DNA from: Aurantimonas coralicida DSM 14790
GTDB lineage: Bacteria; Pseudomonadota; Alphaproteobacteria; Rhizobiales; Rhizobiaceae
DNA: 64,000 bases
Direction of reading: 5' to 3'
NCBI RefSeq assembly: GCF_000421645.1
Contig: NZ_ATXK01000013.1
Coordinates: forward strand, 41,354-105,353
Part shown: piece after piece, positions 1 to 8,443 of the stretch
How positions within the stretch are numbered: position 1 is the first letter of the stretch
How the letters are laid out: every line of letters starts with the position of its first letter
The notes under the pieces: model-generated
The model's input: the letters and a program-made list of their open reading frames with translations, nothing else
Told to the model about the DNA's origin: nothing
Databases searched by the model: none
Program-made: the position numbers and the translations under genes

Positions 1-85
1 CTCGGAGGCCCAGTCGATCTGCTACGCCTCCGACGAGCACCGCGACGCGGTGCGCGCCTTCCTCGACAAGAAGAGCGCCAAGTGA
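1..85 (+). CDS. Enoyl-CoA hydratase/isomerase family protein, C-terminal end (partial)
   Basis: Only the last 27 codons are inside the window, in the frame beginning at base 2 and ending in TGA at 83-85. The visible tail (SDEHRDAVRAFLDKKSAK) resembles the C-terminus of crotonase-fold enoyl-CoA hydratases, which often end in an 'E-D-x-x-E-A-V-x-A-F-L-E-K-R' pattern. The stop overlaps the GTG start of the next gene by 3 bases, so the two genes are probably translationally coupled and share a CoA-thioester pathway. The family call rests on a short tail and is tentative. Confidence 0.6.
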   Translation, partial: SEAQSICYASDEHRDAVRAFLDKKSAK

Positions 86-1278
86 CCGGCACCGGTCTGG
101 CGAGCCCGCCATTCGAGGGGCTGAAGGTCGTCGAGCTCGCGCAGGGCGTCGCCGCGCCCTATTGCGGCATGATGCTGGCCCAGAACGGCGCCAGCGTCAC
201 CAAGATCGAGCCCATCGGCTATGGCGACTGGAGCCGCGGCCTCGGCAAGCGGGTGGACGACTTTTCCGCCGAGGCGATTGTCCTCAATCGCGGCAAGCGT
301 TCGCTGGCCCTCAATCTGAAGGCGCCGGAGGGACGCGAGACCGCCCTGCGGCTCTTGGAGCAGGCGGATGTGGTGATCGAGAATTACCGGCCCGGCGTCA
401 CCAGCCGGCTCGGCCTGGACTATGCCAGCGTGGCGGCTCGCAACCCGTCCGTCGTCTATGCCACCGTCACCGGCTTCGGCGAGACCGGCCCGAACAGGGA
501 CCTGCCGGCCACCGACACGGTGATGCAGGGCTATACCGGCTTCATGTCGATCAACCGCGATCTCGCCGGCGTGCCGCGCCGGCTCAACATGCTGGCGATC
601 GACATTTCCACCGGGCTCTATCTCGCCCAGGCCGTGTCGGCGGCGCTCTACCGCAAGGCCGTCAAGGGCGAGGGCACGCATCTGCGCACCAGCCTCCTGG
701 AATGCGCCATGGCCTTTCAGGAAGCGCGGATCGTCGCCGAGATCTTCGATGGCGCGGCGGTCAAGCCGGTCGGGGCGCCGGTCGGCACCTTCCCGACGGC
801 GGACGGCTATCTGAGCCTGAATGCCCGGCGCGATGCGCATTTCGCCAAGCTGGTGACCATTACCGGCACGCCGGAATGGCTGGAGGATGCGCGCTTTGCG
901 TCCGAACAGCAGCGCGTCGCCAATGCGGCCGACCTCAACGCGCTGGTCGCGCCGCATGTCGCCGCGCATCCGACGCGCTGGTGGCAGGAGAAACTGTCCG
1001 AGGCCGATATCCTGCACGCCAAGGTGCATGATTACCGCGAGCTGATGGAGGACCCGCAGGTCGTCGAGATGGAGGCGATCGGCTGGGCCGAACTGAACGG
1101 CCTCGGCCGTCTGCCGGCGACGCGGCTTCCTGGCCTGGCGAAGCCGTCGGAGCGCGATGCCGCGCTCGCCACCCCGCCGAGGGTGGGGGAAGGCGGCCGT
1201 GCGGCACTGGCCGAGGCCGGCTTCGACGAGGCCGAGATCGCGGCGCTTTCCGCGAGCGGCGCGGCGGCTTTCGCCTGA
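82..1278 (+). CDS. CaiB/BaiF family CoA-transferase (class III)
   Basis: A 398-residue protein of normal length for class III (formyl-CoA-transferase-like) CoA-transferases, which move CoA between carboxylic acids through an aspartyl-CoA thioester. The N-terminal 'LKVVELAQGVAAPYCG' and 'GASVTKIEP' patterns are typical. The expected catalytic aspartate is D174 in 'LAIDISTGLY', matching Asp169 of formyl-CoA transferase. 'ADVVIENYRPGV' and 'NPSVVYATVTGFG' are further family landmarks. The GTG start at 82 overlaps the stop of the upstream enoyl-CoA hydratase gene, suggesting one operon. The acid that is activated cannot be told from sequence. Confidence 0.93.
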   Translation: MTGTGLASPPFEGLKVVELAQGVAAPYCGMMLAQNGASVTKIEPIGYGDWSRGLGKRVDDFSAEAIVLNRGKRSLALNLKAPEGRETALRLLEQADVVIENYRPGVTSRLGLDYASVAARNPSVVYATVTGFGETGPNRDLPATDTVMQGYTGFMSINRDLAGVPRRLNMLAIDISTGLYLAQAVSAALYRKAVKGEGTHLRTSLLECAMAFQEARIVAEIFDGAAVKPVGAPVGTFPTADGYLSLNARRDAHFAKLVTITGTPEWLEDARFASEQQRVANAADLNALVAPHVAAHPTRWWQEKLSEADILHAKVHDYRELMEDPQVVEMEAIGWAELNGLGRLPATRLPGLAKPSERDAALATPPRVGEGGRAALAEAGFDEAEIAALSASGAAAFA

Positions 1279-1297
1279 ACCGGGCGAAGCCTCGCAA

Positions 1298-2257
1298 TCA
1301 GCCCAGCGACGGGGCGTCCGGCGTCAGTCGACGGATGGGCGCTCCGGCCTGGAAGGCGGCGATGTTCTCGACCATCTGACGGTAGAACACGCCCATGTTC
1401 TCGCGCGAGACATAGCCGACATGGGGCGTCAGGACGAGGTTCGGCACGCCGCGCAGCGGATCGTCCGCCGGCAGCGGCTCTTCGTCATAGACATCGATGG
1501 CGGCGCCGGCGATCCGGTTGCCTTCGAGCGCCGCGACCAGCGCTGGCGTCTCGACCAGCCCGGCCCGGGCGGCGTTGACGAGAAAGGCCGAGGGCCGCAT
1601 CGCGCCGATCGCCGCGGCGTCGACGATGTGCCGGGTTCGCTCCGACAGGGTCAGATGCACCGTCACCACGTCGGCGGTTGCGAAGAGTTCGTGCTTGGAG
1701 ACGCGGCGGGCGCCGCCGGTCGCGGCCGCCTCGTCGGTCAGGTTCTGGCTCCAGGCGACGACCTCCATGCCGAAGGCCGGCGCGATCGCCGCAACGCGGC
1801 TGCCGAGGCGGCCGAGGCCGACCACGCCGAGGCGCCTCCCGGCCAGCAGTGTGCCGAGCCCGGTCTGCCAGCCGCCGGCCTTCATCGCCGCGTCGTTCTG
1901 CGGGATGCGCTGGGCAAGGGCGAGGATCAGTGCCCAGGTGAGTTCCACCGTGCCGCCGCCATGGCTCTCGGTGCCGCAGACGATGATGCCGCGCTCGGCA
2001 GCCGCCTCGAGATCGATCCGCATGTTGCGGCGCCCCGCGGTCACGATGAGCCGGAGATCCGGCAGTGCCGCGATGACGCTGCGGGGCAGGGCGGTGCGCT
2101 CGCGCATCAGGCAGACCGCATCGAAGCCGGCCAACGCCCGCGGGAGATCCTCCTCGCGGATGTGGCGGGTGACGAAGGTGATCTCGGCGTCGAGCTGGTC
2201 CCAGGGCGCCAGGTCGCGGGCCGTGTCCAGCCAGTCGTCGAGTATGGCGATCTTCAT
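1298..2257 (-). CDS. D-isomer-specific 2-hydroxyacid dehydrogenase
   Basis: A 319-residue NAD(P)-dependent dehydrogenase that interconverts a 2-keto acid and a D-2-hydroxy acid. The dinucleotide motif is GLGRLG at 147-152. The catalytic triad expected of the family is present as R231 (NAARAG), E260 (DVYDEEP) and H279 (LTPHVG). The frame stays open far upstream, but the ATG at 2257 (MKIAILDDW) is the natural family start and falls just after the stop of the upstream DMT gene. It lies convergent to the CoA-transferase gene with only 19 bases between. The substrate is unknown; the family includes glyoxylate/hydroxypyruvate reductases and phosphoglycerate dehydrogenases. Confidence 0.92.
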   Translation of the reverse strand: MKIAILDDWLDTARDLAPWDQLDAEITFVTRHIREEDLPRALAGFDAVCLMRERTALPRSVIAALPDLRLIVTAGRRNMRIDLEAAAERGIIVCGTESHGGGTVELTWALILALAQRIPQNDAAMKAGGWQTGLGTLLAGRRLGVVGLGRLGSRVAAIAPAFGMEVVAWSQNLTDEAAATGGARRVSKHELFATADVVTVHLTLSERTRHIVDAAAIGAMRPSAFLVNAARAGLVETPALVAALEGNRIAGAAIDVYDEEPLPADDPLRGVPNLVLTPHVGYVSRENMGVFYRQMVENIAAFQAGAPIRRLTPDAPSLG

Positions 2258-2259
2258 CG

Positions 2260-3186
2260 TCAGTCTCCTGGGATCGTTCCGGTCTTGTGCGCGCCGACGG
2301 CGGTCGGTTCGTCGAGGGGCAGCGTCGCCGGGCGGCGACGGCGGATGTTGAGGACGATGATCGTCGCCACGAAGATGATCGCGGTGCCGACGAAGGTCCA
2401 CAGGGTCGGGCTTTCGCCGAAGACCACGAAGCCGATGGCCGCAGCGGCCGGTACGCGGATGAAATCGATCGGCGTGACGACGGTCATATCGCCGTATTTG
2501 ACGGCGAGCGAGGACATCAACTGGCCGGCCGAGCCGCAGATTGCCATGAGGCAGAGCCAGGCCAGCTGGGTCAGCGTCGGCGTCTGCCACCACAGAATCG
2601 CCGGGCCCACCAGGATCACCGCGCAGATGGCGGAGAAATAGAACAGGATCCGCGCCACCGGCTCGGTCCGCGTCAGCTTCTTGATGAAGACCAGCGCCAG
2701 GCTCGACGAGGCGGCGCCGGCCAGCGCGATGATCATGCCGTGATGGATGCCCGATTGCGGTTGCACCACGACAAGCACCCCGCCGAAGCCGGACACGGTG
2801 GCAAAGCCGCCCAGCCAGCCGACGACCTCGCCGAAGGCGAGATAGGAGGTCAGCATCGACCAGAGCGGCCGGGTGAAGGACAGCGCTGTGGCATCGGCCA
2901 GCGGCAGGACGGTGATGGCGTAGAAGGTGCAGGCCATCATGCCGAGGCCGAAGACGGTGCGGCCGATATGGGCGCCGGGGCGCTGGGTGCGCAGGCCGGA
3001 CAGGCCGATGCGATGCATGGCGAGCGGCGCGGCGATCGACAGGATCAGGATCACCCGCAGGAACAGGATCATCACCACCGGCAGGTCCTGGCCGAGATGC
3101 TTGACCAGCGACCCCTGCACGGTCAGCACCAGGGCGCTGCCCAGCATCCACAGGGCGCCGACGAGATTGGGAGCCAGACCCTTCAC
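2260..3186 (-). CDS. DMT superfamily (EamA) transporter
   Basis: An integral membrane protein with about ten hydrophobic segments arranged as two EamA repeats, the usual build of drug/metabolite transporters (about 300 residues). The chosen GTG start at 3186 gives 308 residues beginning VKGLAPNLVGALWMLG. The frame continues upstream to 3348, but that extension is Arg/Pro/Cys-rich, unlike a membrane protein N-terminus, and runs into the promoter region. The stop lies 2 bases before the start of the downstream 2-hydroxyacid dehydrogenase, so the pair is probably cotranscribed. It may export or import the hydroxyacid handled by that enzyme; this is inference. Confidence 0.85.
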   Translation of the reverse strand: MKGLAPNLVGALWMLGSALVLTVQGSLVKHLGQDLPVVMILFLRVILILSIAAPLAMHRIGLSGLRTQRPGAHIGRTVFGLGMMACTFYAITVLPLADATALSFTRPLWSMLTSYLAFGEVVGWLGGFATVSGFGGVLVVVQPQSGIHHGMIIALAGAASSSLALVFIKKLTRTEPVARILFYFSAICAVILVGPAILWWQTPTLTQLAWLCLMAICGSAGQLMSSLAVKYGDMTVVTPIDFIRVPAAAAIGFVVFGESPTLWTFVGTAIIFVATIIVLNIRRRRPATLPLDEPTAVGAHKTGTIPGD

Positions 3187-3414
3187 CGCGGGCCGCCCGT
3201 CACGACCAACTCGGGCGGCGGTACCGGCCGGGGAAAGATCCGGCCGGTGCGACGGCGGCGACGATCGGCATCGAGGACATGGCAGACAAGGAGAACCCTT
3301 CGCGCAGTGCGGGGCATGCTTGCCCATTTGTACGGATGTTATTATCAATCATACCAATCGCGGTCGGGATGTCCAGCCGACCGGAGCCCTCTCGATCCCT
3401 TGGAGACGCCCATC
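3187..3414. promoter_or_regulatory. Divergent promoter region between DMT transporter and second 2-hydroxyacid dehydrogenase
   Basis: A 228-base gap between genes read away from each other. It contains the most A/T-rich stretch of the neighbourhood (about 3326-3360), where divergent promoters are expected. I see no convincing perfect palindrome for the GntR-UTRA regulator encoded downstream. Confidence 0.4.
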
Positions 3415-4386
3415 ATGCTCGGCAGCCCGGACACGAAACTTCCCGTCCGCACCCTCGTCTTCGCGCCGCTGGTCGATGCGTCCTACGGATTTCTGGCCGC
3501 CGGTTGCGAGGCGAGCGACCTGCGCGACCGGATCGGCGAATTCGACGCCGACTTCATGCCGCAGGCCGAGCGGGAGGCCGTCGGCGCGGTCGTGACCAGC
3601 GGCATTGTCGGCTTCACCGCGGCGCAGATGGATCTCTTGCCGAATCTCAAGCTGATCGCCTGTTTCGGCGTAGGCTACGAAAATGTCGATCTGGCCGCCG
3701 CGACAGAGCGCGGCATCGCCGTGACCAACGCGCCGGCGACCAATGGCGAGACGGTGGCCGACCATACGATCATGCTGATGCTGGCCGCGGCGCGGGGGCT
3801 GCCCGAGGTGATGGGCGCGGCGCGCGATGGGCGTTGGAACGAGGCCCGCAAGCGCTACCGGCCGACCCTCAACGGCGCCCGGGTCGGCATGCTGGGCCTG
3901 GGGGCGATCGGCCAGGCGATCGCGACGCGCGCCAGTGCCTTCAACGCGTCGATCAACTACACCACCCGCAGCGAGAAGACCGGTGTTCCCTATCGCTACA
4001 TTCCCGACGTCCTGACGCTGGCGCAGGAGAGCGACTTCCTCGTCGTGGCGATTCCCGGCGGCAAGGAGACCCGCCACCTCATCGGCCGTGAGGTGCTGGA
4101 CGCACTCGGACCGGACGGCATCCTCGTCAATATCGGCCGTGGGTCGGTGGTGGATTCGCAGGCGCTGGCCGAGGCGCTGAAGGACGGGCGCATCCATGCG
4201 GCGGGCGTCGACGTGCTCGAGGAGGAGCCCGAGATCCCGGCTGCGCTCCTCGACGCGCCCAATTTCGTCGTCACGCCGCATATGGCAGGCCGCTCGCCCA
4301 TTGGCCTGCGTCGCCAGTGTGAGCGGGCTCTCGACAATCTGGACCGGCTGCTGCGCGGCGACGTCTTTGCCTGCCGCGTCGCGTGA
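3415..4386 (+). CDS. D-isomer-specific 2-hydroxyacid dehydrogenase (second copy)
   Basis: A 323-residue protein with NAD(P)-binding GLGAIG at 161-166 and the full catalytic triad R242 (IGRGSVV), E271 (DVLEEEP) and H289 (TPHMAG). 'ACFGVGYENVD' and 'NGETVADHT' point to the GRHPR/hydroxypyruvate-reductase-like branch. The ATG at 3415 is chosen because the upstream extension of the open frame is low-quality sequence covering the intergenic region. It is clearly different from the dehydrogenase at 1298-2257, so it is not a recent duplicate. A GntR regulator gene follows in the same direction, 108 bases downstream. Confidence 0.92.
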   Translation: MLGSPDTKLPVRTLVFAPLVDASYGFLAAGCEASDLRDRIGEFDADFMPQAEREAVGAVVTSGIVGFTAAQMDLLPNLKLIACFGVGYENVDLAAATERGIAVTNAPATNGETVADHTIMLMLAAARGLPEVMGAARDGRWNEARKRYRPTLNGARVGMLGLGAIGQAIATRASAFNASINYTTRSEKTGVPYRYIPDVLTLAQESDFLVVAIPGGKETRHLIGREVLDALGPDGILVNIGRGSVVDSQALAEALKDGRIHAAGVDVLEEEPEIPAALLDAPNFVVTPHMAGRSPIGLRRQCERALDNLDRLLRGDVFACRVA

Positions 4387-4494
4387 CGTAAGAGGGGCTT
4401 GCGGGACGCGCGCGCCGGCAGGGCGCGCCGCCGACCGATGGACGATGCTGCTTCGCCTGCATGGCGAAGCCGGGCCGCAGGAATGAGGATGGCG

Positions 4495-5280
4495 ATGGGA
4501 ACGGACCCGCTCGGCCTGGCCGGACAGCCGCCACGCTATCTGCGGATCGCGCAGGCGCTGGCCGCCGACATCGCCGATGGCCGCTATGCGGTCGGCGGCA
4601 TGCTGCCGACCGAGGCCGAGCTCTGCGTGCTCCACGGCGTCAGCCGGTCGACGATCCGCGAGGCGCTGCGCCGGCTGGCGGCGCTTGGCCTCGTCTCCCG
4701 GACCCAGGGCATCGGCACCCGCGTCGAGCAGCGCCACGCCAAGTCGACCTACATCATGTCCGCCCAGTCGGTGGAAAAGGTCATGCAATATGCGGCCGAG
4801 ACGGAGTTCTCGGTCCGGTCGATCGACGAGATCACCGCGGACGAGAGCTTCGTAGCCCGAATGGGCGGCAGGATTGGCGAGCGCTGGGTGGCGTTCTGCG
4901 GCACGCGGGCCGTGCCCGGCGACAGCCAGGGCGCCTTCTGCCGCACCTGCGCCTATGTCGCCGGCCGGTTCGGCGAGGTCCGCAGGTCGATCGCGCTCGG
5001 CGGGCCGCCGCTGACGACGCCGATCTACCAGACCGTTGCCGACACCTACGGCCTCGCCATCGGCGAAATCCGCCAGACGATGCGCGCCGAGGCCGCGGGC
5101 GAGGAGGATGCCGAGCTGCTGAACGTGGCAGCCGGTTCGCCGATCCTGCACATCGTGCGCCAGTACATCACCGCCGACGGCGAGACGATGGAGGTCTCGA
5201 CCAACACTTATCCTGCCGGTCGCTTCGAATATTCGATGCGCCTGCGGCTCTCGACGGGTGGCGGCAGCAGCGACGACTGA
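4495..5280 (+). CDS. GntR family transcriptional regulator with UTRA domain (HutC type)
   Basis: About 261 residues: an N-terminal winged helix-turn-helix ('LRIAQALAADIADGRY', then 'GVSRSTIREALRRLAALG') followed by a ligand-binding UTRA domain. HutC-type regulators are usually repressors released by a small molecule related to the regulated pathway. The ATG at 4495 is preferred because a GAGGA-like ribosome site sits 6 bases upstream; in-frame ATGs at 4483 and 4489 are possible. The gene follows the second 2-hydroxyacid dehydrogenase and probably controls it or the divergent DMT pair. No operator was identified. Confidence 0.9.
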   Translation: MGTDPLGLAGQPPRYLRIAQALAADIADGRYAVGGMLPTEAELCVLHGVSRSTIREALRRLAALGLVSRTQGIGTRVEQRHAKSTYIMSAQSVEKVMQYAAETEFSVRSIDEITADESFVARMGGRIGERWVAFCGTRAVPGDSQGAFCRTCAYVAGRFGEVRRSIALGGPPLTTPIYQTVADTYGLAIGEIRQTMRAEAAGEEDAELLNVAAGSPILHIVRQYITADGETMEVSTNTYPAGRFEYSMRLRLSTGGGSSDD

Positions 5281-5321
5281 ACCGCGCCCGGCTGCGGGAT
5301 GAGACGAGCCGTGCCGGCTCC

Positions 5322-6194
5322 TCAGTCGGCGGGTAACCCTGCGAGGATGTCGGCAAAGCGGGTGGCGACAGGCGGCAGATTGCCCGATCGCCGGGTGAGC
5401 AACGCGAAACTGCGCGACAGGGTCGTCTCCGGCAGGGCGATCTCGGTCAGGATCCCCAGCGAATTGCGCCCCACGAAGGTCAGGAGATCGAGTTCGGCCA
5501 CCATCTCCGGCAGGGCCGAGATCGAGCTGGTCTCCACCCGCGCCTGCGGCGGAGGCAGGCCGTTCTGGACGAAGATCCGGTCGAGCCAGGCGCGGGTGCC
5601 GACCGAGCGCGACGGCAACACCCATTTCTCGCCGGCGAGATCGGCAAGGCTCGCCCCGCCTTTCGCCAGCCGGTGCGAGGGGCTGGCCGCGACCACCATC
5701 TCGTCGCGGTAGATGGTGCGGGCGTCGAATTCGCTGTGGGCCCGCGGGTCGACCGGGGCGATCACGAGGTCGCATTCGCCGGCCCGCAGATGCGCCTGCA
5801 GGACGTCGCTCATGCCCACGGTCAGCGCGATGTCGACACCCGGCGCCACCGCCGTCAGCATGCGGCAGGCGCGGGGCAGCACGTGGTTGACGATGGTCGT
5901 GCCCGAACCGATGCGCAGCGTGCCGGCCTCGCCGCGCGCCACTTCGCCCACCTCCCGTGATACCGCCTCGGCTTCCTGGCGCAGGTGACGCGCCTTTTCC
6001 AGAAGGATCGCGCCCACCGGCGTCAGCCGCTTCCCGCGGCCGGTGCGGTCGAAGAGCTTCGCGCCGATCTGCTGTTCCAGCCGGCGCACGGCCTTGGTCA
6101 GGGCCGGCTTGGTCCGGCCGACCTCGGCGGCGGCCTCTTCATAGGATGCGCGCGTCGCGACGGATTCGAAGAAGGCGAGGTCGCGCAATTCCAT
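5322..6194 (-). CDS. LysR family transcriptional regulator
   Basis: A 290-residue protein with the classical N-terminal LysR helix-turn-helix (MELRDLAFFESVATRASYEEAA... LTKAVRRLEQQIGAKLFDR) and a periplasmic-binding-protein-like effector domain. It is transcribed away from the class II aldolase / CoA-transferase operon at 6354, the usual LysR arrangement, so it most likely activates that operon from the 159-base shared region in response to a pathway metabolite. The ATG at 6194 is the standard family start. Confidence 0.93.
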   Translation of the reverse strand: MELRDLAFFESVATRASYEEAAAEVGRTKPALTKAVRRLEQQIGAKLFDRTGRGKRLTPVGAILLEKARHLRQEAEAVSREVGEVARGEAGTLRIGSGTTIVNHVLPRACRMLTAVAPGVDIALTVGMSDVLQAHLRAGECDLVIAPVDPRAHSEFDARTIYRDEMVVAASPSHRLAKGGASLADLAGEKWVLPSRSVGTRAWLDRIFVQNGLPPPQARVETSSISALPEMVAELDLLTFVGRNSLGILTEIALPETTLSRSFALLTRRSGNLPPVATRFADILAGLPAD

Positions 6195-6353
6195 TGGACA
6201 CCGAAAGTTACCGTTCAGGCGAAACTAGTGCATGGAAAGATAACGGGCAATGGCGCATGACTGGGGCATCGAATGCCATGCCGCCCGGGAGCGAGGGCGG
6301 CTGTCGCAGCGGCGGTGCAGCCTCGCGCGCCCGCCTCGCTAGGAGGAAGAGCC
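6195..6353. promoter_or_regulatory. Divergent LysR / aldolase-CoA-transferase control region
   Basis: 159 bases between the LysR gene and the class II aldolase gene. A strong ribosome site (AGGAGGAAGA) at 6341-6350 serves the aldolase start at 6354. The LysR protein is expected to bind here. A loose inverted pair CCGTT near 6211 and AACGG near 6242 is visible, but no clear T-N11-A site was found. Confidence 0.4.
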
Positions 6354-7184
6354 ATGACCAAGCATGACAAGAACATCGTCGCCGAAGACCCGATGGCGGT
6401 TCTGAAGACCAAGAACTACACGACCGACATCGCGTCGATGAAGGACAAGGTCAGCGAAGCGGAATGGGAAGCGCGGGTGAACCTTGCCGCGGCCTACCGG
6501 CTCGTCGCCCTGTGGGGCATGGACGAGATGATCGCCAACCACATCTCGGTGCGCGTGCCGGGCGAGGAGGACACCTTCCTCATCAATCCCTATGGCTATT
6601 TCTACGAGGAGATCACGGCCTCGAGCCTGATCAAGATCGACCTCGACGGCAATGTCGTCCAGAAGCCCGACTTCGACTACGAACCGAACCGTGCCGGCTT
6701 CGTCATCCACAGCGCCATTCATCGGGCGCGCGAGGACGCGCATTGCGTCATCCACACCCATACCCCCGCTGGCATGGCGGTCTCGACGATGAAATGCGGC
6801 CTGCTGCCGCTGACCCAGACGGCGATGCGCTTCGCAACGATCGGCTATCACGACTACCAGTCGGTCGCCGTCGATCTCGCCGAGCAGGAATCCATCGTCG
6901 CCGATCTCGGCGATTCCGACCTGCTCATCCTGCGCAATCACGGCCTCCTGACGGTGGCGCCGTCCGTCGCCCAGGCCTTCTCGAACATCTACCGGGCCGA
7001 ACTGGCCTGCAAGGTGCAGGTGATGGCGATGTCGGCCAATACCGAGATCGGCACGCCGCCGGAGGCGATCATCGAAAAGACCAACGCGCTCTACCGGCCC
7101 GAGACGCGCCGCCCGTTCGGCGTCCTGGAATGGCCGGGCCTGCTGCGCAAGCTGGACCGGATCGACCCGTCCTTCCGGACCTGA
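6354..7184 (+). CDS. Class II aldolase/adducin family protein
   Basis: A 276-residue protein of the class II aldolase/adducin head fold. The three metal-ligand histidines are present as H134 and H136 (HTHTPAG) and H196 (RNHGLL). The region aligned with the catalytic acidic residue of fuculose-phosphate aldolase ('SSE') reads 'NRAGFVIHSAIHRA', with no glutamate, as in the large group of uncharacterised adducin-like bacterial proteins. The ATG at 6354 follows an AGGAGGAAGA ribosome site. It is immediately followed by a CaiB/BaiF gene and divergent from a LysR gene. A retro-aldol or decarboxylase role on a phosphate-free hydroxyacid is possible but not shown. Confidence 0.9.
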   Translation: MTKHDKNIVAEDPMAVLKTKNYTTDIASMKDKVSEAEWEARVNLAAAYRLVALWGMDEMIANHISVRVPGEEDTFLINPYGYFYEEITASSLIKIDLDGNVVQKPDFDYEPNRAGFVIHSAIHRAREDAHCVIHTHTPAGMAVSTMKCGLLPLTQTAMRFATIGYHDYQSVAVDLAEQESIVADLGDSDLLILRNHGLLTVAPSVAQAFSNIYRAELACKVQVMAMSANTEIGTPPEAIIEKTNALYRPETRRPFGVLEWPGLLRKLDRIDPSFRT

Positions 7185-7187
7185 GCC

Positions 7188-8393
7188 TTGCCCAGCGAAC
7201 CAGCCGCACGCCTGCCGCTAGCCGGCATCCGCGTCCTCGACTTCGGACATACGGTGATGGGCCCGACCTGCGGGCTCATCCTGGCCGATCTCGGGGCCGA
7301 CGTGATCAAGATCGAGCCGGCCCCGCGGGGCGACCCGACCCGGACCCTGAAGGGGTTCGGGACGGGCTATTTCGGCTTCTTCAACCGCAACAAGCGATCG
7401 ATCGCGCTCGATCTGAAGACGGCGGAGGGCCAGGAGATCGCCCATCGCCTGGTGCGCAGCGCCGACGTCCTGGTGGAGAATTTCGCGCCGGGCACGATGG
7501 ACCGGCTGGGCCTGTCGGCCGAGACGGTGGCCGAACTCAATCCGCGCCTCGTCAATGCCAGCCTGAAGGGCTTCCTCAAGGGGCCCTACGACAACCGGCT
7601 GGCGCTGGACGAGGTCGTGCAGATGATGGCCGGCCTCGCCTATATGACGGGGCCGCCAGGGCAGCCGTTGCGGGCGGGCACCTCGGTCGTCGACATCACC
7701 GGCGGCATGTTCGCGGTGATCGGCATCCTCGCGGCGCTGATGCAGCGGGGCGAGACCGGCAAGGGCGCCGCCGTCGGCTCGGCCCTGTTCGAATCCTGCG
7801 TGTTCCTGGTCGGCCAGCACCTAGCCTATGCCTCGCAGATCGACGAACCGGTCCCGCCGATGCCGGCGCGCCGGTCGTCCTGGGCGGTCTACGAGCTGTT
7901 CACCCTCAAGGACGGCGAGCAGATGTTCGTCGGGATCACCACCGACGCCCACTGGAAGCGTTTTTGCGCGGCGCTGCAGCGCGACGATCTGGGCAACGAT
8001 CCGGAACTGGCGACCAACAACCAGCGGGTGGCTGCCCGTGGCCGGCTGATCCCGATCGTCCAGGAGGTCTTCCGCAATCTCGACTCGGCCGGGGCGATCG
8101 CGCTCTGCGAGGCGGCGCGCATTCCCTTCGCCCCGATCGCGGAGCCGGCGGATCTGTTCGACGATCCGCACCTGGAGGCGACTGGCGGGCTGCTGCCCAC
8201 GACCATGCCCAACGGGACAAAGACCAGGCTGCCGCGGCTGCCGTTCCAGATCGCCGGCCACGATCTCGGCATCCGCTCCGATCCTCCGGCGATGGGCGCC
8301 GACACCGACGCACTGCTTGCGGAACTGGGCTATGACGACACGGCGATCGGCGCCCTGCGCCAGTCCGGGGTCATCGTGACCCCGACGGACTGA
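7188..8393 (+). CDS. CaiB/BaiF family CoA-transferase (second copy)
   Basis: A 401-residue class III CoA-transferase with catalytic D169 in 'GTSVVDITGGMF', plus 'GADVIKIEPAPRGDP' and 'NRNKRSIALDLK' family patterns. It starts with TTG at 7188, only 3 bases after the aldolase stop, so it is probably translated by coupling. It belongs to a different subgroup from the CoA-transferase at 82-1278. With the aldolase/adducin protein it probably forms a two-gene operon that activates or recycles a CoA-linked hydroxyacid. The substrate is not predictable. Confidence 0.92.
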   Translation: MPSEPAARLPLAGIRVLDFGHTVMGPTCGLILADLGADVIKIEPAPRGDPTRTLKGFGTGYFGFFNRNKRSIALDLKTAEGQEIAHRLVRSADVLVENFAPGTMDRLGLSAETVAELNPRLVNASLKGFLKGPYDNRLALDEVVQMMAGLAYMTGPPGQPLRAGTSVVDITGGMFAVIGILAALMQRGETGKGAAVGSALFESCVFLVGQHLAYASQIDEPVPPMPARRSSWAVYELFTLKDGEQMFVGITTDAHWKRFCAALQRDDLGNDPELATNNQRVAARGRLIPIVQEVFRNLDSAGAIALCEAARIPFAPIAEPADLFDDPHLEATGGLLPTTMPNGTKTRLPRLPFQIAGHDLGIRSDPPAMGADTDALLAELGYDDTAIGALRQSGVIVTPTD

Positions 8394-8405
8394 ACCGATC
8401 ACCCT

Positions 8406-8431
8406 CCGGCCTCGCCCGACGGCGAGGCCGG
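8406..8431. terminator. Convergent stem-loop terminator
   Basis: Perfect 11-bp inverted repeat CCGGCCTCGCC / GGCGAGGCCGG with a 4-base loop (CGAC), in the 50-base gap between the convergent CoA-transferase and Ldh2 genes. There is no T-run, so it may act as a bidirectional transcript-end structure rather than a textbook intrinsic terminator. Confidence 0.6.
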
Positions 8432-8443
8432 CGGACGACCTGG

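Noticed and set aside
2287..3414. Upstream extension of the second 2-hydroxyacid dehydrogenase frame
   Set aside because: It lies opposite the DMT gene and is Gln/Asp/Arg/His-rich; a normal-length enzyme starts at 3415.
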